Of a stretch of 14,225 nucleotides of DNA, positions 6,940 to 13,101 are shown in pieces. A program made the translations under genes and the position numbers. Below the pieces are notes generated by a model, which did no database searches, was not told where the DNA came from, and was given only the letters and a program-made list of their open reading frames with translations. The number at the start of each line of letters is the position of its first letter. The first letter of the stretch is position 1. Origin of the DNA: Methylobacterium sp. (lineage in GTDB: Bacteria > Pseudomonadota > Alphaproteobacteria > Rhizobiales > Beijerinckiaceae); contig JAJKJG010000117.1 of NCBI GenBank assembly GCA_021154065.1, positions 1-14,225 on the forward strand, written 5' to 3'.

Positions 6940-7099
6940 CACGGCGGCTGGCCCGGTCAACCGAAAAAACGAAACAGAAGTAAACTCGCCTGTTGAACTT
7001 TGGTTCCAGAGCGGGACAATTTTTTGCCTCTTCGCCCTCATCAGCCTGTTAAAGGCAAGCTCCTTCAAGGACTTACGCTTCATGGAGCTTCGCTGTGGC

Positions 7100-7136
7100 G
7101 CAAAAGAAACGGGGCCAGCCTTTCGGCTGACCCCGT
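7100..7136 (-). terminator. Intrinsic terminator of protease copy 2
   Basis: On the minus strand a 12-position stem, ACGGGGTCAGCC with its partner GGCTGGCCCCGT, carries one mismatch and closes a GAAA loop (plus 7109-7136). It is followed by TTTCTTTTG (plus 7100-7108). This is a standard rho-independent terminator 66 bases after the stop of the gene at 7203-7832, so the two paralogues are probably separate transcripts. Confidence 0.8.
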
Positions 7137-7202
7137 GGCGGACCCGGTCGGGACGGGAGGGGTGGGGACGGACCGGGCCTGCAAACTTACACGGCCAAGC
7201 TT

Positions 7203-7832
7203 CTAGCGATTCGCTGTGACGGTCGGGGAGGAGGCGCCGCCGAGCGACACCCAGGCCGGGCCGCTCTGGCCTTCGCGCTTGATGTAGACGTAGCCGGTAT
7301 CGTGCCAAGGCAGGACCGCATTGGTCTTGTTGTCGAGGATGAAGTCGCCGCGGTCGGTGCGGATCATGAGCACGGCATGACCCTCGCCCTTCTCGTCGAT
7401 GACGACTGTCATCCGCATCGCCCGCCGCGGCAGTCCGCCTTCGGCAAGCAGCTTGCGCTTGAGAAGCTGGAAGTCCTCGCAATCGCCGTAGCCGTCGGTC
7501 GGCAGATCCCAGCGGTCCGGGACGCCCCAATGCTCCTGGTCGGTGATCGCGGTGATGGTGGTGTTCACCCGGCGGTTGACCGAGACGATCTGCTGCCAGA
7601 TCCGCGGACTGAGCGCGACCACCGGCGCCTCGGCGGTGTCGACCGCGCATTCCTGCGGGTGACGCCTGCAGAAATCGACCCAAGCCATGACGGGCCGGGC
7701 CTCGCCCGTGACCGCCGCCGGTAGCGAGCCCCGCGGCAGCGAGGCCATCGTCTGAGCGCTCGCCGCCGCGGCGCTCAAGAGCGTTGCCCCCGCAATGGCG
7801 ACGCCGAGCGCCGCCCCCAGCTTGTTCTTCAT
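7203..7832 (-). CDS. LapG-like transglutaminase-like cysteine protease (DUF920), copy 2
   Basis: This 209-residue BTLCP/DUF920 protein closely resembles the neighbouring copy 1 along its mature part. The triad is Cys118 in DGYGDCEDFQLLK, His152 in EGHAVLMIRTDRGD and Asp167 in FILDNKT. Asp117 and Glu119 keep the LapG calcium-ligand positions, and Cys55 and Cys62 match the cysteine pair of copy 1. The N-terminus is a classical signal peptide: MKNK, a hydrophobic core (7-24) and a probable cleavage after ASA (residue 26), so the protein is periplasmic or secreted. The start is ATG 7832 with a G-rich ribosome site. It has its own terminator. A LapG-like role in cutting a surface protein is possible, but no target or LapD partner lies in the window. 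Confidence 0.92.
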   Translation of the reverse strand: MKNKLGAALGVAIAGATLLSAAAASAQTMASLPRGSLPAAVTGEARPVMAWVDFCRRHPQECAVDTAEAPVVALSPRIWQQIVSVNRRVNTTITAITDQEHWGVPDRWDLPTDGYGDCEDFQLLKRKLLAEGGLPRRAMRMTVVIDEKGEGHAVLMIRTDRGDFILDNKTNAVLPWHDTGYVYIKREGQSGPAWVSLGGASSPTVTANR

Positions 7833-7934
7833 GATGCCCCCCTTCGTCCGTGAGGGGCAGCATGCCGGCGCGGCTTTCAGGCGCGCTCAATCCGATCGGC
7901 GCAATTTTATCGATCTAAGCTGCTGAAAAGCTTG

Positions 7935-7973
7935 AAAGAAAGGTAGGCAAAACCCCGCCTTTCGGCTTTGCCT
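7935..7973 (-). terminator. Probable terminator of the PilZ gene
   Basis: AGGCAAA at 7945-7951 pairs with TTTGCCT at 7967-7973. Inside them GCC-TTTC-GGC (7957-7966) forms a second stem, with ACCCC bulged. Read on the minus strand this is a GAAA-loop hairpin followed by ACCTTTCTTTC. It lies 77 bases after the PilZ stop, on the strand of that gene. The bulge makes it less regular than the terminator at 7100-7136. Confidence 0.5.
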
Positions 7974-8049
7974 CAAATGCCCTGCGACCGTGGCAAGGAT
8001 CGGTAAACGAAAGCCGGCCTCGCCGAGAATGCCGACAGCCCGGCTGCGC

Positions 8050-8667
8050 TTAGAGGACGAGGTTCTCGTCGAAGCGATCGGGCGAGAGCGAGAGCAGGAA
8101 CTCGACCGCCATGCCGCCCTGGAAGTGCCGGACCACGGTGCCGGCGGTGTGGCCGAGGGTGACGCTCGTGCCGATCGGCAGCTTGTCCTTCTCGTCGGCC
8201 GAGATCGCCGTGCCCGACATCGAGATGTCGATCAGGCGCACGATCATGACGCGGCCGCTCTCGAGCTTCAGCTCGGCGACCGGATTGCGCGGCACGATGC
8301 GCTCATGGCGGCGGTCCTCGGGCAGGCCGAGGTCGTGACGGTTGCCGAGCCAGGTCAGCTGCGAGGCGAGCTTGTCCCGTTTCCTGACGGTCGCCGAGAT
8401 CGAGACCGTGAAGCCCTGCGCCGTGTGGCGGGTGATCTCGCCTTCGATGCGCCCGACATGCTCGAGATAGAGCACGACCCGCTCGCCGACCGCGCCCTTG
8501 ACCGGCGCCACGAGCGACGCCCCGCCCGGCGACATGTCGGTGGTCTGGCAGGCGTATTCGCGGTGGTCGGCCAGCATGTAGCGGCCAAGCAGCGCCACGC
8601 GCACCCGATGGTGCCGGCGCCGTTCCATGCTGTGGCTGCGCGGTTGCTCGAGAGCGGCGGTTTGCAT
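8050..8667 (-). CDS. Protein with two tandem PilZ domains (c-di-GMP receptor)
   Basis: This 205-residue soluble protein contains two PilZ domains, the common receptor fold for cyclic di-GMP. The first (about 14-105) has RRHHR at 17-21 matching RxxxR and DMSPGG at 44-49 matching (D/N)xSxxG. The second (about 117-195) has RRHER at 119-123 and DISMSG at 148-153. Both ligand motifs are therefore intact in both domains. There is no membrane or catalytic domain, so it is a pure effector, perhaps acting on motility, surface polysaccharide or adhesion. The start at 8667 has no clear ribosome site; ATG at codon 14 (MERRRHHR) is an alternative. A near-consensus CtrA site lies 61 bases upstream. The PAS_5 gene lies 87 bases upstream on the same strand. 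Confidence 0.9.
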   Translation of the reverse strand: MQTAALEQPRSHSMERRRHHRVRVALLGRYMLADHREYACQTTDMSPGGASLVAPVKGAVGERVVLYLEHVGRIEGEITRHTAQGFTVSISATVRKRDKLASQLTWLGNRHDLGLPEDRRHERIVPRNPVAELKLESGRVMIVRLIDISMSGTAISADEKDKLPIGTSVTLGHTAGTVVRHFQGGMAVEFLLSLSPDRFDENLVL

Positions 8668-8695
8668 CGGGCTGGGCGGTCGCCGAAGGGTGTGA

Positions 8696-8712
8696 GTCGG
8701 GCGTTTCCCGAC
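8696..8712. repeat. Inverted repeat GTCGGG-N5-CCCGAC upstream of the PilZ gene
   Basis: GTCGGG at 8696-8701 and CCCGAC at 8707-8712 form a perfect 6-base stem with a 5-base loop, 29 bases before the PilZ start. No T-run follows on the minus strand, so it is not an obvious terminator for the PAS gene. It could be a leader stem or an operator. Confidence 0.35.
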
Positions 8713-8727
8713 CTTAGGCAGCCAGGG

Positions 8728-8742
8728 TTAATGCCGGATTAG
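8728..8742 (-). promoter_or_regulatory. CtrA-like site upstream of the PilZ gene
   Basis: On the minus strand this reads CTAA, seven bases, TTAA followed by CC, one mismatch from the TTAA-N7-TTAA(C) consensus of CtrA. It lies between the PAS_5 and PilZ genes, 61 bases before the PilZ start, a position suited to regulating that promoter. Binding is inferred. Confidence 0.4.
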
Positions 8743-8754
8743 CCGCCCGCCGGC

Positions 8755-9339
8755 TCAGATGCGCCCTCCGGCGTGGACGACGAAGCGTTGCCGGCGTGCG
8801 ACCGGCGAACCGTCGTGGTCGCCGCGCACGATCCTCGCCTCCCGGCCCGAGGGCCACAGCACGCGTTGCGAGGACGTCGTGAGGTGGCTGACCGGGTAGA
8901 GCCCGATCCAGGGCGGGACCACGGCCGGGGAGAGCGCGCCGAGGATCCGGGTGTGCGGCCGGCCCCGGTGCCGCAACGGCAGAAGGATCATCTCGAGCTC
9001 GGCCGAGGCGCCTTCCTCGGTCGCCGCGCTAAGACCGGCGACGACGCCGGCCGCTTCCTCGACGACGGCCTCGATCGCATGGTGCACATCCTCGGCCGCG
9101 TCCGGATGCCAGAGCCGATCGAACGCCTCGCCCTTGAGCTCGCGGCCGAAGAAGGCGCAGATGCGGGTTCCGGCGAGCCGGATCGTCGCGGTGCGCTCGG
9201 GCGCGACCTCGAGGACGAAGGTGTCGGCGAGGACGTGCCGGATCTCGCCGGGCTCGATCTCGCCGCGCTCGGGGGCGCTGCGCTCGCCGCGGAGCGCGTC
9301 CCAGTAGGCGAAGATCATGCGCGTCGTCGCGTGCTTCAT
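8755..9339 (-). CDS. PAS domain protein of the PAS_5 (DUF1457) type
   Basis: This 194-residue soluble protein resembles the alphaproteobacterial PAS_5 family, formerly DUF1457, of single-PAS proteins with no output domain. Family-like features are the opening TTRMIFAYWDALRGERSAPERGEIEP, then IRHVLADTFVLEV, and the PAS core FFGRELKGEAFDRLW with the later LLPLRHRGRPHTRILGAL. The frame remains open far upstream to 10449 across the rhomboid gene, but that part is an antisense shadow; the family N-terminus begins at ATG 9339. Codon 8 is a second ATG and could be used, since the ribosome site for the first is weak. It is 87 bases upstream of the PilZ gene. The ligand and role are unknown. Confidence 0.85.
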   Translation of the reverse strand: MKHATTRMIFAYWDALRGERSAPERGEIEPGEIRHVLADTFVLEVAPERTATIRLAGTRICAFFGRELKGEAFDRLWHPDAAEDVHHAIEAVVEEAAGVVAGLSAATEEGASAELEMILLPLRHRGRPHTRILGALSPAVVPPWIGLYPVSHLTTSSQRVLWPSGREARIVRGDHDGSPVARRQRFVVHAGGRI

Positions 9340-9585
9340 GCCGTGCTTTCGACGCCGACCGTCCCGGCCGTCGCCGTCCCGTTTTGAGGCGGCGCGTGGT
9401 CCTCTCGGGCCATGTCGCGGATCGCGCTCGGTTCGGGGCGCTATCGTGCAGGCGGCGTGCCCGAGGGGGAGTCCGGCGGGGCTGAAACCCTTCGTTAGGG
9501 TTAACCGGGCGCTGCGGTTGCGGGCCGGACGGCGGCTGAGCCGTGCCGGCCTTGTGCGGCGGGCCGGCGTCGGCGATTGAGGGGC

Positions 9586-10377
9586 ATGCAGGTGCAACCA
9601 GCCGAGCCCCGGCGCGAGCCGATCTTCAACATGCCGGGGATCGTCACGGCGGCGGTCGTCATCCTCGTCGCGATCCACGCGCTGCGCGCGGCCCTGCTTT
9701 CGGCGGGCGCCGATCTCGAGCTGCTTCTCGACTTCGCCGTCGTCCCGGCGCGCTGGACCGCCGCCTTCGACCCGTCGCGGCTCGAGGCCATCTTGCGCGA
9801 GGCCGGCGCCGGCTTTTCCCCGCAGGAGGCGGGGCTGCGGGAGGCGCTCGCGCGCTACGTCGTCGGCGACGGCGCGAAGCCCTGGACGGCGCTGACCTAT
9901 GCGGTCCTGCACGGCTCCTGGGCGCATGTGCTCCTGAACGCGGTCTGGCTTGCCGCCTTCGGGACGCCGGTGGCGCGCCGCTGCGGCGCCTGGCGCTTCC
10001 TCCTCCTCGGCGCCGCCTGCGCCGTCGCCGGGGCGGCGGCCCATGTCGTCACCGACCCGTTGAGCGTCGCGCCGATGGTCGGCGCCTCGGCGGCGATCTC
10101 GGGCTGGATGGCGGCGGCGGCGCGCTTCGTCTTCGCGCCCGCGTCGCCCGGCTCGCGCCGGGTCGGCGAGGCCCATGAGCGGCCGCGGCAGAACATCGTC
10201 GAGCTGTTGCGCAACCGCGGCGCCGCGGTGTTCCTGCTGGTCTGGTTCGCGTCGAACCTCCTGTTCGGGCTTGCCGCCGCGCCGCTCGGCATCACCGACG
10301 CGTCCGTCGCCTGGGAGGCCCACATCGGCGGCTTCGTCGTCGGGCTGCTGCTGTTTCCCTGGCTCGACCGCCGCTAG
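9586..10377 (+). CDS. Rhomboid family intramembrane serine protease
   Basis: This 263-residue inner-membrane protein is a rhomboid protease, which cuts membrane-bound substrates within the lipid layer. The first helix is at about 18-38. HGSWAHVLLN gives His109, His114 and Asn118 of the conserved HxxxxHxxxN helix. The catalytic serine is Ser168 in GASAAISG and the catalytic histidine is His246 in AHIGGF. The usual GxSG motif is here GASA. A soluble loop of about 60 residues (40-100) follows the first helix, and another soluble segment (185-208) lies in the second half. ATG 9586 has GAGGGG only one base away, whereas the in-frame GTG at 9592 has it at 7 bases and may be the real start. No substrate can be inferred. 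Confidence 0.9.
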   Translation: MQVQPAEPRREPIFNMPGIVTAAVVILVAIHALRAALLSAGADLELLLDFAVVPARWTAAFDPSRLEAILREAGAGFSPQEAGLREALARYVVGDGAKPWTALTYAVLHGSWAHVLLNAVWLAAFGTPVARRCGAWRFLLLGAACAVAGAAAHVVTDPLSVAPMVGASAAISGWMAAAARFVFAPASPGSRRVGEAHERPRQNIVELLRNRGAAVFLLVWFASNLLFGLAAAPLGITDASVAWEAHIGGFVVGLLLFPWLDRR

Positions 10378-10391
10378 CCGGACCTGCTCGG

Positions 10392-10435
10392 CGTCGCGAC
10401 ACCGCCGTCGCAACACTTGCCGTCGCGACACTTGC
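10392..10435. repeat. About three tandem copies of a 15-base repeat
   Basis: CGTCGCAACACTTGC at 10406-10420 and CGTCGCGACACTTGC at 10421-10435 differ by one base. A degenerate 14-base copy, CGTCGCGACACCGC, precedes them at 10392-10405. The array fills the gap between the rhomboid stop and the promoter-like segment of the CBS gene. Confidence 0.7.
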
Positions 10436-10457
10436 CAGCCCGCTCGCACCTTACCAC

Positions 10458-10468
10458 TATGGTCTAAT
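10458..10468 (+). promoter_or_regulatory. Promoter-like segment before the CBS gene
   Basis: TATGGTCTAAT at 10458-10468 lies 40 bases before the ATG in otherwise GC-rich DNA. TCTAAT (10463-10468) matches the -10 consensus at five of six positions. TTGCCA at 10432-10437, at the edge of the tandem repeats, is a possible -35 but is 25 bases away from it. The segment resembles the one before cysE. Confidence 0.3.
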
Positions 10469-10508
10469 AAGAGATCCCGCCTCGGCGCCGGGACCAGCGG
10501 AGGAAGCG

Positions 10509-10940
10509 ATGAACGTCGAGCATATTCTCATGGCCAAAGGGCGCGACGTCCTGACGATCGAGCCGAGCCGGACGCTTGCCGACGCCGCCCGCGCGCTGAC
10601 CGAGAAGGGGATCGGCGCCGTCATCGTCGGCGGCCCCGACGAGGCCGTGCTCGGCATCCTGTCCGAGCGCGACATCGTGCGCGCGGTCGCGCGCGGCGGC
10701 GCCTCGGCGCTCGAGCACCCGGTGTCGCAGCACATGACTGGCAAGGTCGTGACCTGCACCCGCCAGACGACCATCAACGAGCTCATGGACGAGATGACGA
10801 AGCGCAAGTTCCGCCACATGCCGGTGGTCGAGAACGGCCGCTTGTGCGGCATCATCTCGATCGGCGACGTCGTCAAGCATCGCGTCGCCGAGATCGAGGC
10901 CGAGCATCAGGCCTTGCGCGAGTATATCGCGACCGCCTGA
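10509..10940 (+). CDS. CBS domain pair protein
   Basis: This 143-residue soluble protein is almost entirely one CBS pair. The first CBS repeat is about 6-65 (TLADAARALTEKGIGAVIV, then GILSERDIVRAV) and the second about 73-130 (TINELMDEMTKRKFRHMPVV, then GIISIGDVVKHRV). Such Bateman modules bind adenosyl ligands such as AMP, ATP or S-adenosylmethionine and sense energy or redox state; the partner of this stand-alone version is unknown. The start is ATG 10509 with GGAGGAAG directly upstream, a strong ribosome site. Its stop is only 4 bases from the stop of the convergent patatin gene, and I see no terminator between them, so transcripts from both sides may overlap. Confidence 0.92.
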   Translation: MNVEHILMAKGRDVLTIEPSRTLADAARALTEKGIGAVIVGGPDEAVLGILSERDIVRAVARGGASALEHPVSQHMTGKVVTCTRQTTINELMDEMTKRKFRHMPVVENGRLCGIISIGDVVKHRVAEIEAEHQALREYIATA

Positions 10941-10944
10941 GCCT

Positions 10945-11964
10945 TCAGCCGACGCGGGCCGTGTCGCGCATCAGCTCGAAGAGGTCGGGCAGGACGCGCT
11001 CGGTCGCCTGCTTGCCGAGCTCGATGCATTCCTCGGCGCGGTGGAACTCGAACAGCCCGACCGGCGACAGCTTCGGCGAGATCATGACGTCGGGAGGATC
11101 GCCGGCGAGGCGCGAGCGGGCGATGCGGTCCTGGGTGATGTTGAAGGCGTCGACCATGACGCTGGCGATGCCGGGCGCGGCCATGCTGCGGCGGTTGCGG
11201 CTGCCGAGCATCGGATTGAGAACGCTCCAGCGCCGGCGCTCCTCGGTCGCCGCCTCGATGATCTCGTCGCTCTCCTCGATCTCGGCCGAGTGCGACTGGA
11301 TGACCGTGCCGCGGATGCGGATGTCGCCGTTGAGGTTGACGCAGACGACGAGGTCGGCGCCGAGCGCCCGGGCGGTGGTGACCGGGATCGGGTTGACGAT
11401 CGCGCCGTCCATCAGCCAGCGGCCGCCGAGCCGCACCGGATCGAACACCCCGGGGAGGGCATAGGAGGCCCTCAGCGCCTCGACGAGCGGACCGCGGGTG
11501 ATCCAGATCTCGTGCCCGGTGCCGAGCTCGGTCGCGATCGTCGCGAAGCGCAGCGGCAGGTTCTCGATCCGCAGATCGGCGAGATCGTGCTCGAGAAGCC
11601 GGCGCAGGCGGTCGCCGGCGATCAGTCCCGAGCCGGTGATGTGGAAATCGAGCAGGCCCATGACGCGGCGCTTCGTCAGCGAGACCGCGAATTCCTCGAG
11701 CTGATCGAGCTTGGCGGCCGCATAGCAGCCGGCAACGACGGCGCCGACCGACGAGCCGGCGATCACGTCGGGGACGATGCCTTCGCGCTGGAGGACCCGC
11801 ATCACGCCGATATGTGACCAGCCGCGGGCGGCGCCGCCGCCGAGCGCCAGGCCGATCTTCAGCCTCGAGCGGGGCTCGCGTTCGGCAGCGATCTGGGTCA
11901 CGCCTTCTCCGCCTCCACCGTCGCCGAGCCCGAACGCGCGACGGGCGATCCCGTCCCACAACAT
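10945..11964 (-). CDS. Patatin-like phospholipase (RssA/NTE type)
   Basis: This 339-residue protein is a bacterial patatin-like lipid hydrolase with a Ser-Asp dyad. The oxyanion loop GGGAARGWSHIG is at 42-53. The nucleophile motif GSSVG gives Ser72. Asp186 lies in MDGAIVNPIP. SYALPGVFDPV at 168-178 is also typical of the RssA/NTE branch. There is no signal peptide or membrane helix; the first 30 residues are poorly conserved and glycine-rich. The C-terminal third (about 250-339) carries a helical extension common in the proteobacterial group. The likely role is membrane phospholipid or lysophospholipid hydrolysis in the cytosol or at the inner membrane face. Start ATG 11964 has a TAAGG site close upstream. 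It converges on the CBS gene and diverges from the AlkB gene. Confidence 0.92.
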   Translation of the reverse strand: MLWDGIARRAFGLGDGGGGEGVTQIAAEREPRSRLKIGLALGGGAARGWSHIGVMRVLQREGIVPDVIAGSSVGAVVAGCYAAAKLDQLEEFAVSLTKRRVMGLLDFHITGSGLIAGDRLRRLLEHDLADLRIENLPLRFATIATELGTGHEIWITRGPLVEALRASYALPGVFDPVRLGGRWLMDGAIVNPIPVTTARALGADLVVCVNLNGDIRIRGTVIQSHSAEIEESDEIIEAATEERRRWSVLNPMLGSRNRRSMAAPGIASVMVDAFNITQDRIARSRLAGDPPDVMISPKLSPVGLFEFHRAEECIELGKQATERVLPDLFELMRDTARVG

Positions 11965-12367
11965 GACCTTACTTCCCTACCCAACGGCGATCGTCGCACA
12001 CGCCGATGAAAGCCTTATGAACAAACGCCAGCCGGCCGCGTTTCGATGCCTGCTGCGGGCCGGAAATGTCGCGCTTGTGAACGAGCCGTCGACGCTCCCG
12101 CCCGGGCTAGCGGATTCACACAAAGCCGGCGCGCGATTCCCCTCCCTCCTTGTGGGGGAGCGTAGGGAGGGGGGCGCCGGGCATAGGGCTCCTGGTCGAA
12201 GCCGGCGCCGTGCATCAGCCGCAGGGGCAAAGCCCACGCGATCCGCCAGGCCCAAGCCCCACAAGTGGGAAGGGAATCGCGCGCCGGCATTGTGAGAATC
12301 GGATAGCCCTCCGGGAGAGCTTGGCGGCGGCGCGGAACCCTCGGCACGGACCGCCGTTCTCGCGCTC
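11965..12367. other. 403-base intergenic region, patatin to AlkB gene
   Basis: The first 130 bases next to the patatin gene should hold its promoter, but no clear -35/-10 pair is visible. The rest is occupied by the palindromic element at 12095-12317. Open frames cross the region on both strands, but their peptides mirror each other because of the inverted repeat and are not real genes. Confidence 0.6.
12095..12317. repeat. Palindromic intergenic repeat with 62-base imperfect arms
   Basis: The left arm (12095-12157) and the reverse complement of the right arm (12257-12317) align over about 62 bases with few differences. The best part is an identical 16-base run, GCCGGCGCGCGATTCC (12125-12140), continuing into a CCTCCC...CTTGTGGGG tail. 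About 99 bases separate the arms. The left arm end also folds on itself (CCCCTCCCT with AGGGAGGGG). CTTGTGGGG-type palindromes are common between genes in Hyphomicrobiales. No transposase is present, so it is probably a non-autonomous repeat of the REP/MITE kind. Confidence 0.75.
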
Positions 12368-12946
12368 ATGGAAGCGGCTCTCTTGGATCTGACGCCCACC
12401 CTGCCGGACGGCATGCTCTACACGCCGGAGCTCATCACGGCCGCGGCGGAGGAGGCGCTCGTCGACCGTTTCGCCGAGCTGCCGTTCCGCGCCTTCGAGT
12501 TCCAGGGCTTCCTCGGCAAGCGCCGCGTCGTCTCGTTCGGCTGGCGCTACGATTTCAACCTGATGAAGGTCGAGGCGACCGAGGACATGCCGGATTTCCT
12601 CCTGCCGCTGCGCGAGCGCGCCGCCGCCTTCGCCGGGCTCGCGCCGGCGGCGCTGCAGCAGGTGCTGCTGACCGAATACGGCCCCGGCGCCGGCATCGGC
12701 TGGCACAAGGACCGCTCGGTTTTCGGCGAGGTGGTCGGCATCTCGCTCCTAGCGCCATGCGTCTTCCGCCTGCGCCGCAAGACCGCCGCAAAGCCGCGCC
12801 CGGCCTGGGAGCGCCTTTCGTTCACGCTCGCCCCACGCTCGGCCTACCTCCTCGCCGGCCCCGCCCGTACCGAGTGGGAGCACTCGATCCCGGAGGTCGA
12901 GAGCCTGCGCTACTCGGTGACGTTGCGGAATTTGCGCGTGCGGTAA
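12368..12946 (+). CDS. alkB: AlkB-family 2-oxoglutarate/Fe(II) dioxygenase
   Basis: This 192-residue cytosolic protein is an AlkB-like dioxygenase, a family that removes alkyl lesions from DNA or RNA by oxidation using 2-oxoglutarate and Fe(II). The iron ligands are His113 and Asp115 in GWHKDRSVFG and His172 in EWEHSIP. The 2-oxoglutarate arginines lie in RYSVTLR (Arg181, Arg187). FLGKRRVVSFGWRYDF at 48-63 is a substrate-side motif typical of the short alphaproteobacterial group, which differs from E. coli AlkB. ATG 12368 has no clear ribosome site, but the N-terminus fits the family (LTPTLPDGMLYTPELI); the ATG at codon 16 is an alternative. It stands alone, divergent from the patatin gene. 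The substrate is not proven; the gene symbol is by family. Confidence 0.88.
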   Translation: MEAALLDLTPTLPDGMLYTPELITAAAEEALVDRFAELPFRAFEFQGFLGKRRVVSFGWRYDFNLMKVEATEDMPDFLLPLRERAAAFAGLAPAALQQVLLTEYGPGAGIGWHKDRSVFGEVVGISLLAPCVFRLRRKTAAKPRPAWERLSFTLAPRSAYLLAGPARTEWEHSIPEVESLRYSVTLRNLRVR

Positions 12947-12990
12947 GGCCGCGAACCGCGCTTCCGCCGATCGACGCCGTGTCGGGAGGT

Positions 12991-13046
12991 TGCGTCCTTC
13001 GAGGCTCCCCCTGGGTCAAGCCCCGGGGTCGCACCTCAGGATGGAG
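12991..13046. repeat. Palindromic intergenic repeat of the CCTTCGAGG/CCTCAGGATG type
   Basis: CGTCCTTCGAGGC (12993-13005) faces ACCTCAGGATGG (13033-13044) as imperfect inverted arms. An inner stem is formed by CCCCTGGG and CCCCGGGG. I recognise this as a repeat type widespread between genes in Alphaproteobacteria, where arms of the form TCCTTCGAG and CTCAGGATGA flank a variable stem. It lies about 45 bases after the AlkB stop and could act as its 3' end structure. Confidence 0.65.
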
Positions 13047-13101
13047 GCGGTGGGAGGGCCGCCGGGCAAACCTCATAGCCTTGCAGGGACCGCGGAGTGC
13101 A

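Larger units (their letters stand above)
6895..7202. other. 308-base intergenic region between the two protease paralogues
   Basis: This gap is distinctly more AT-rich than its surroundings, especially 6905-7090. From right to left, following the direction of the genes, it holds the terminator of the upstream paralogue (7109-7136), an unassigned AT-rich middle part, and the promoter region of copy 1 next to 6895. I see no convincing gene: the short open frames crossing it (for example plus-strand 6920-7219) lack family features and ribosome sites. Confidence 0.6.

Noticed and set aside
6928..7890. A 320-codon minus-strand frame overlapping protease copy 2
   Set aside because: It is in another frame from a protease with an intact triad and signal peptide, and crosses the terminator; it is a shadow.
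9495..9506. TTAGGGTTAACC as a CtrA site between the PAS_5 and rhomboid genes
   Set aside because: The two half sites are not 7 bases apart; only a half-site resemblance remains.
9340..10449. A long upstream extension of the PAS_5 gene, opposite the rhomboid gene
   Set aside because: The extension has no domain and lies antisense to a well supported rhomboid gene; the PAS_5 N-terminus starts at 9339.
10945..11964. A 350-codon minus-strand frame (10907-11959) overlapping the patatin gene
   Set aside because: It is a shifted-frame shadow with Arg-rich low-complexity sequence; the patatin frame has the full catalytic motifs.
11777..12414. Overlapping frames with similar peptides (ADSHKAGARFPS, SDSHNAGARFPS) on both strands
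   Set aside because: The likeness comes from the inverted repeat at 12095-12317, not from two related genes; there is no ribosome site or family.
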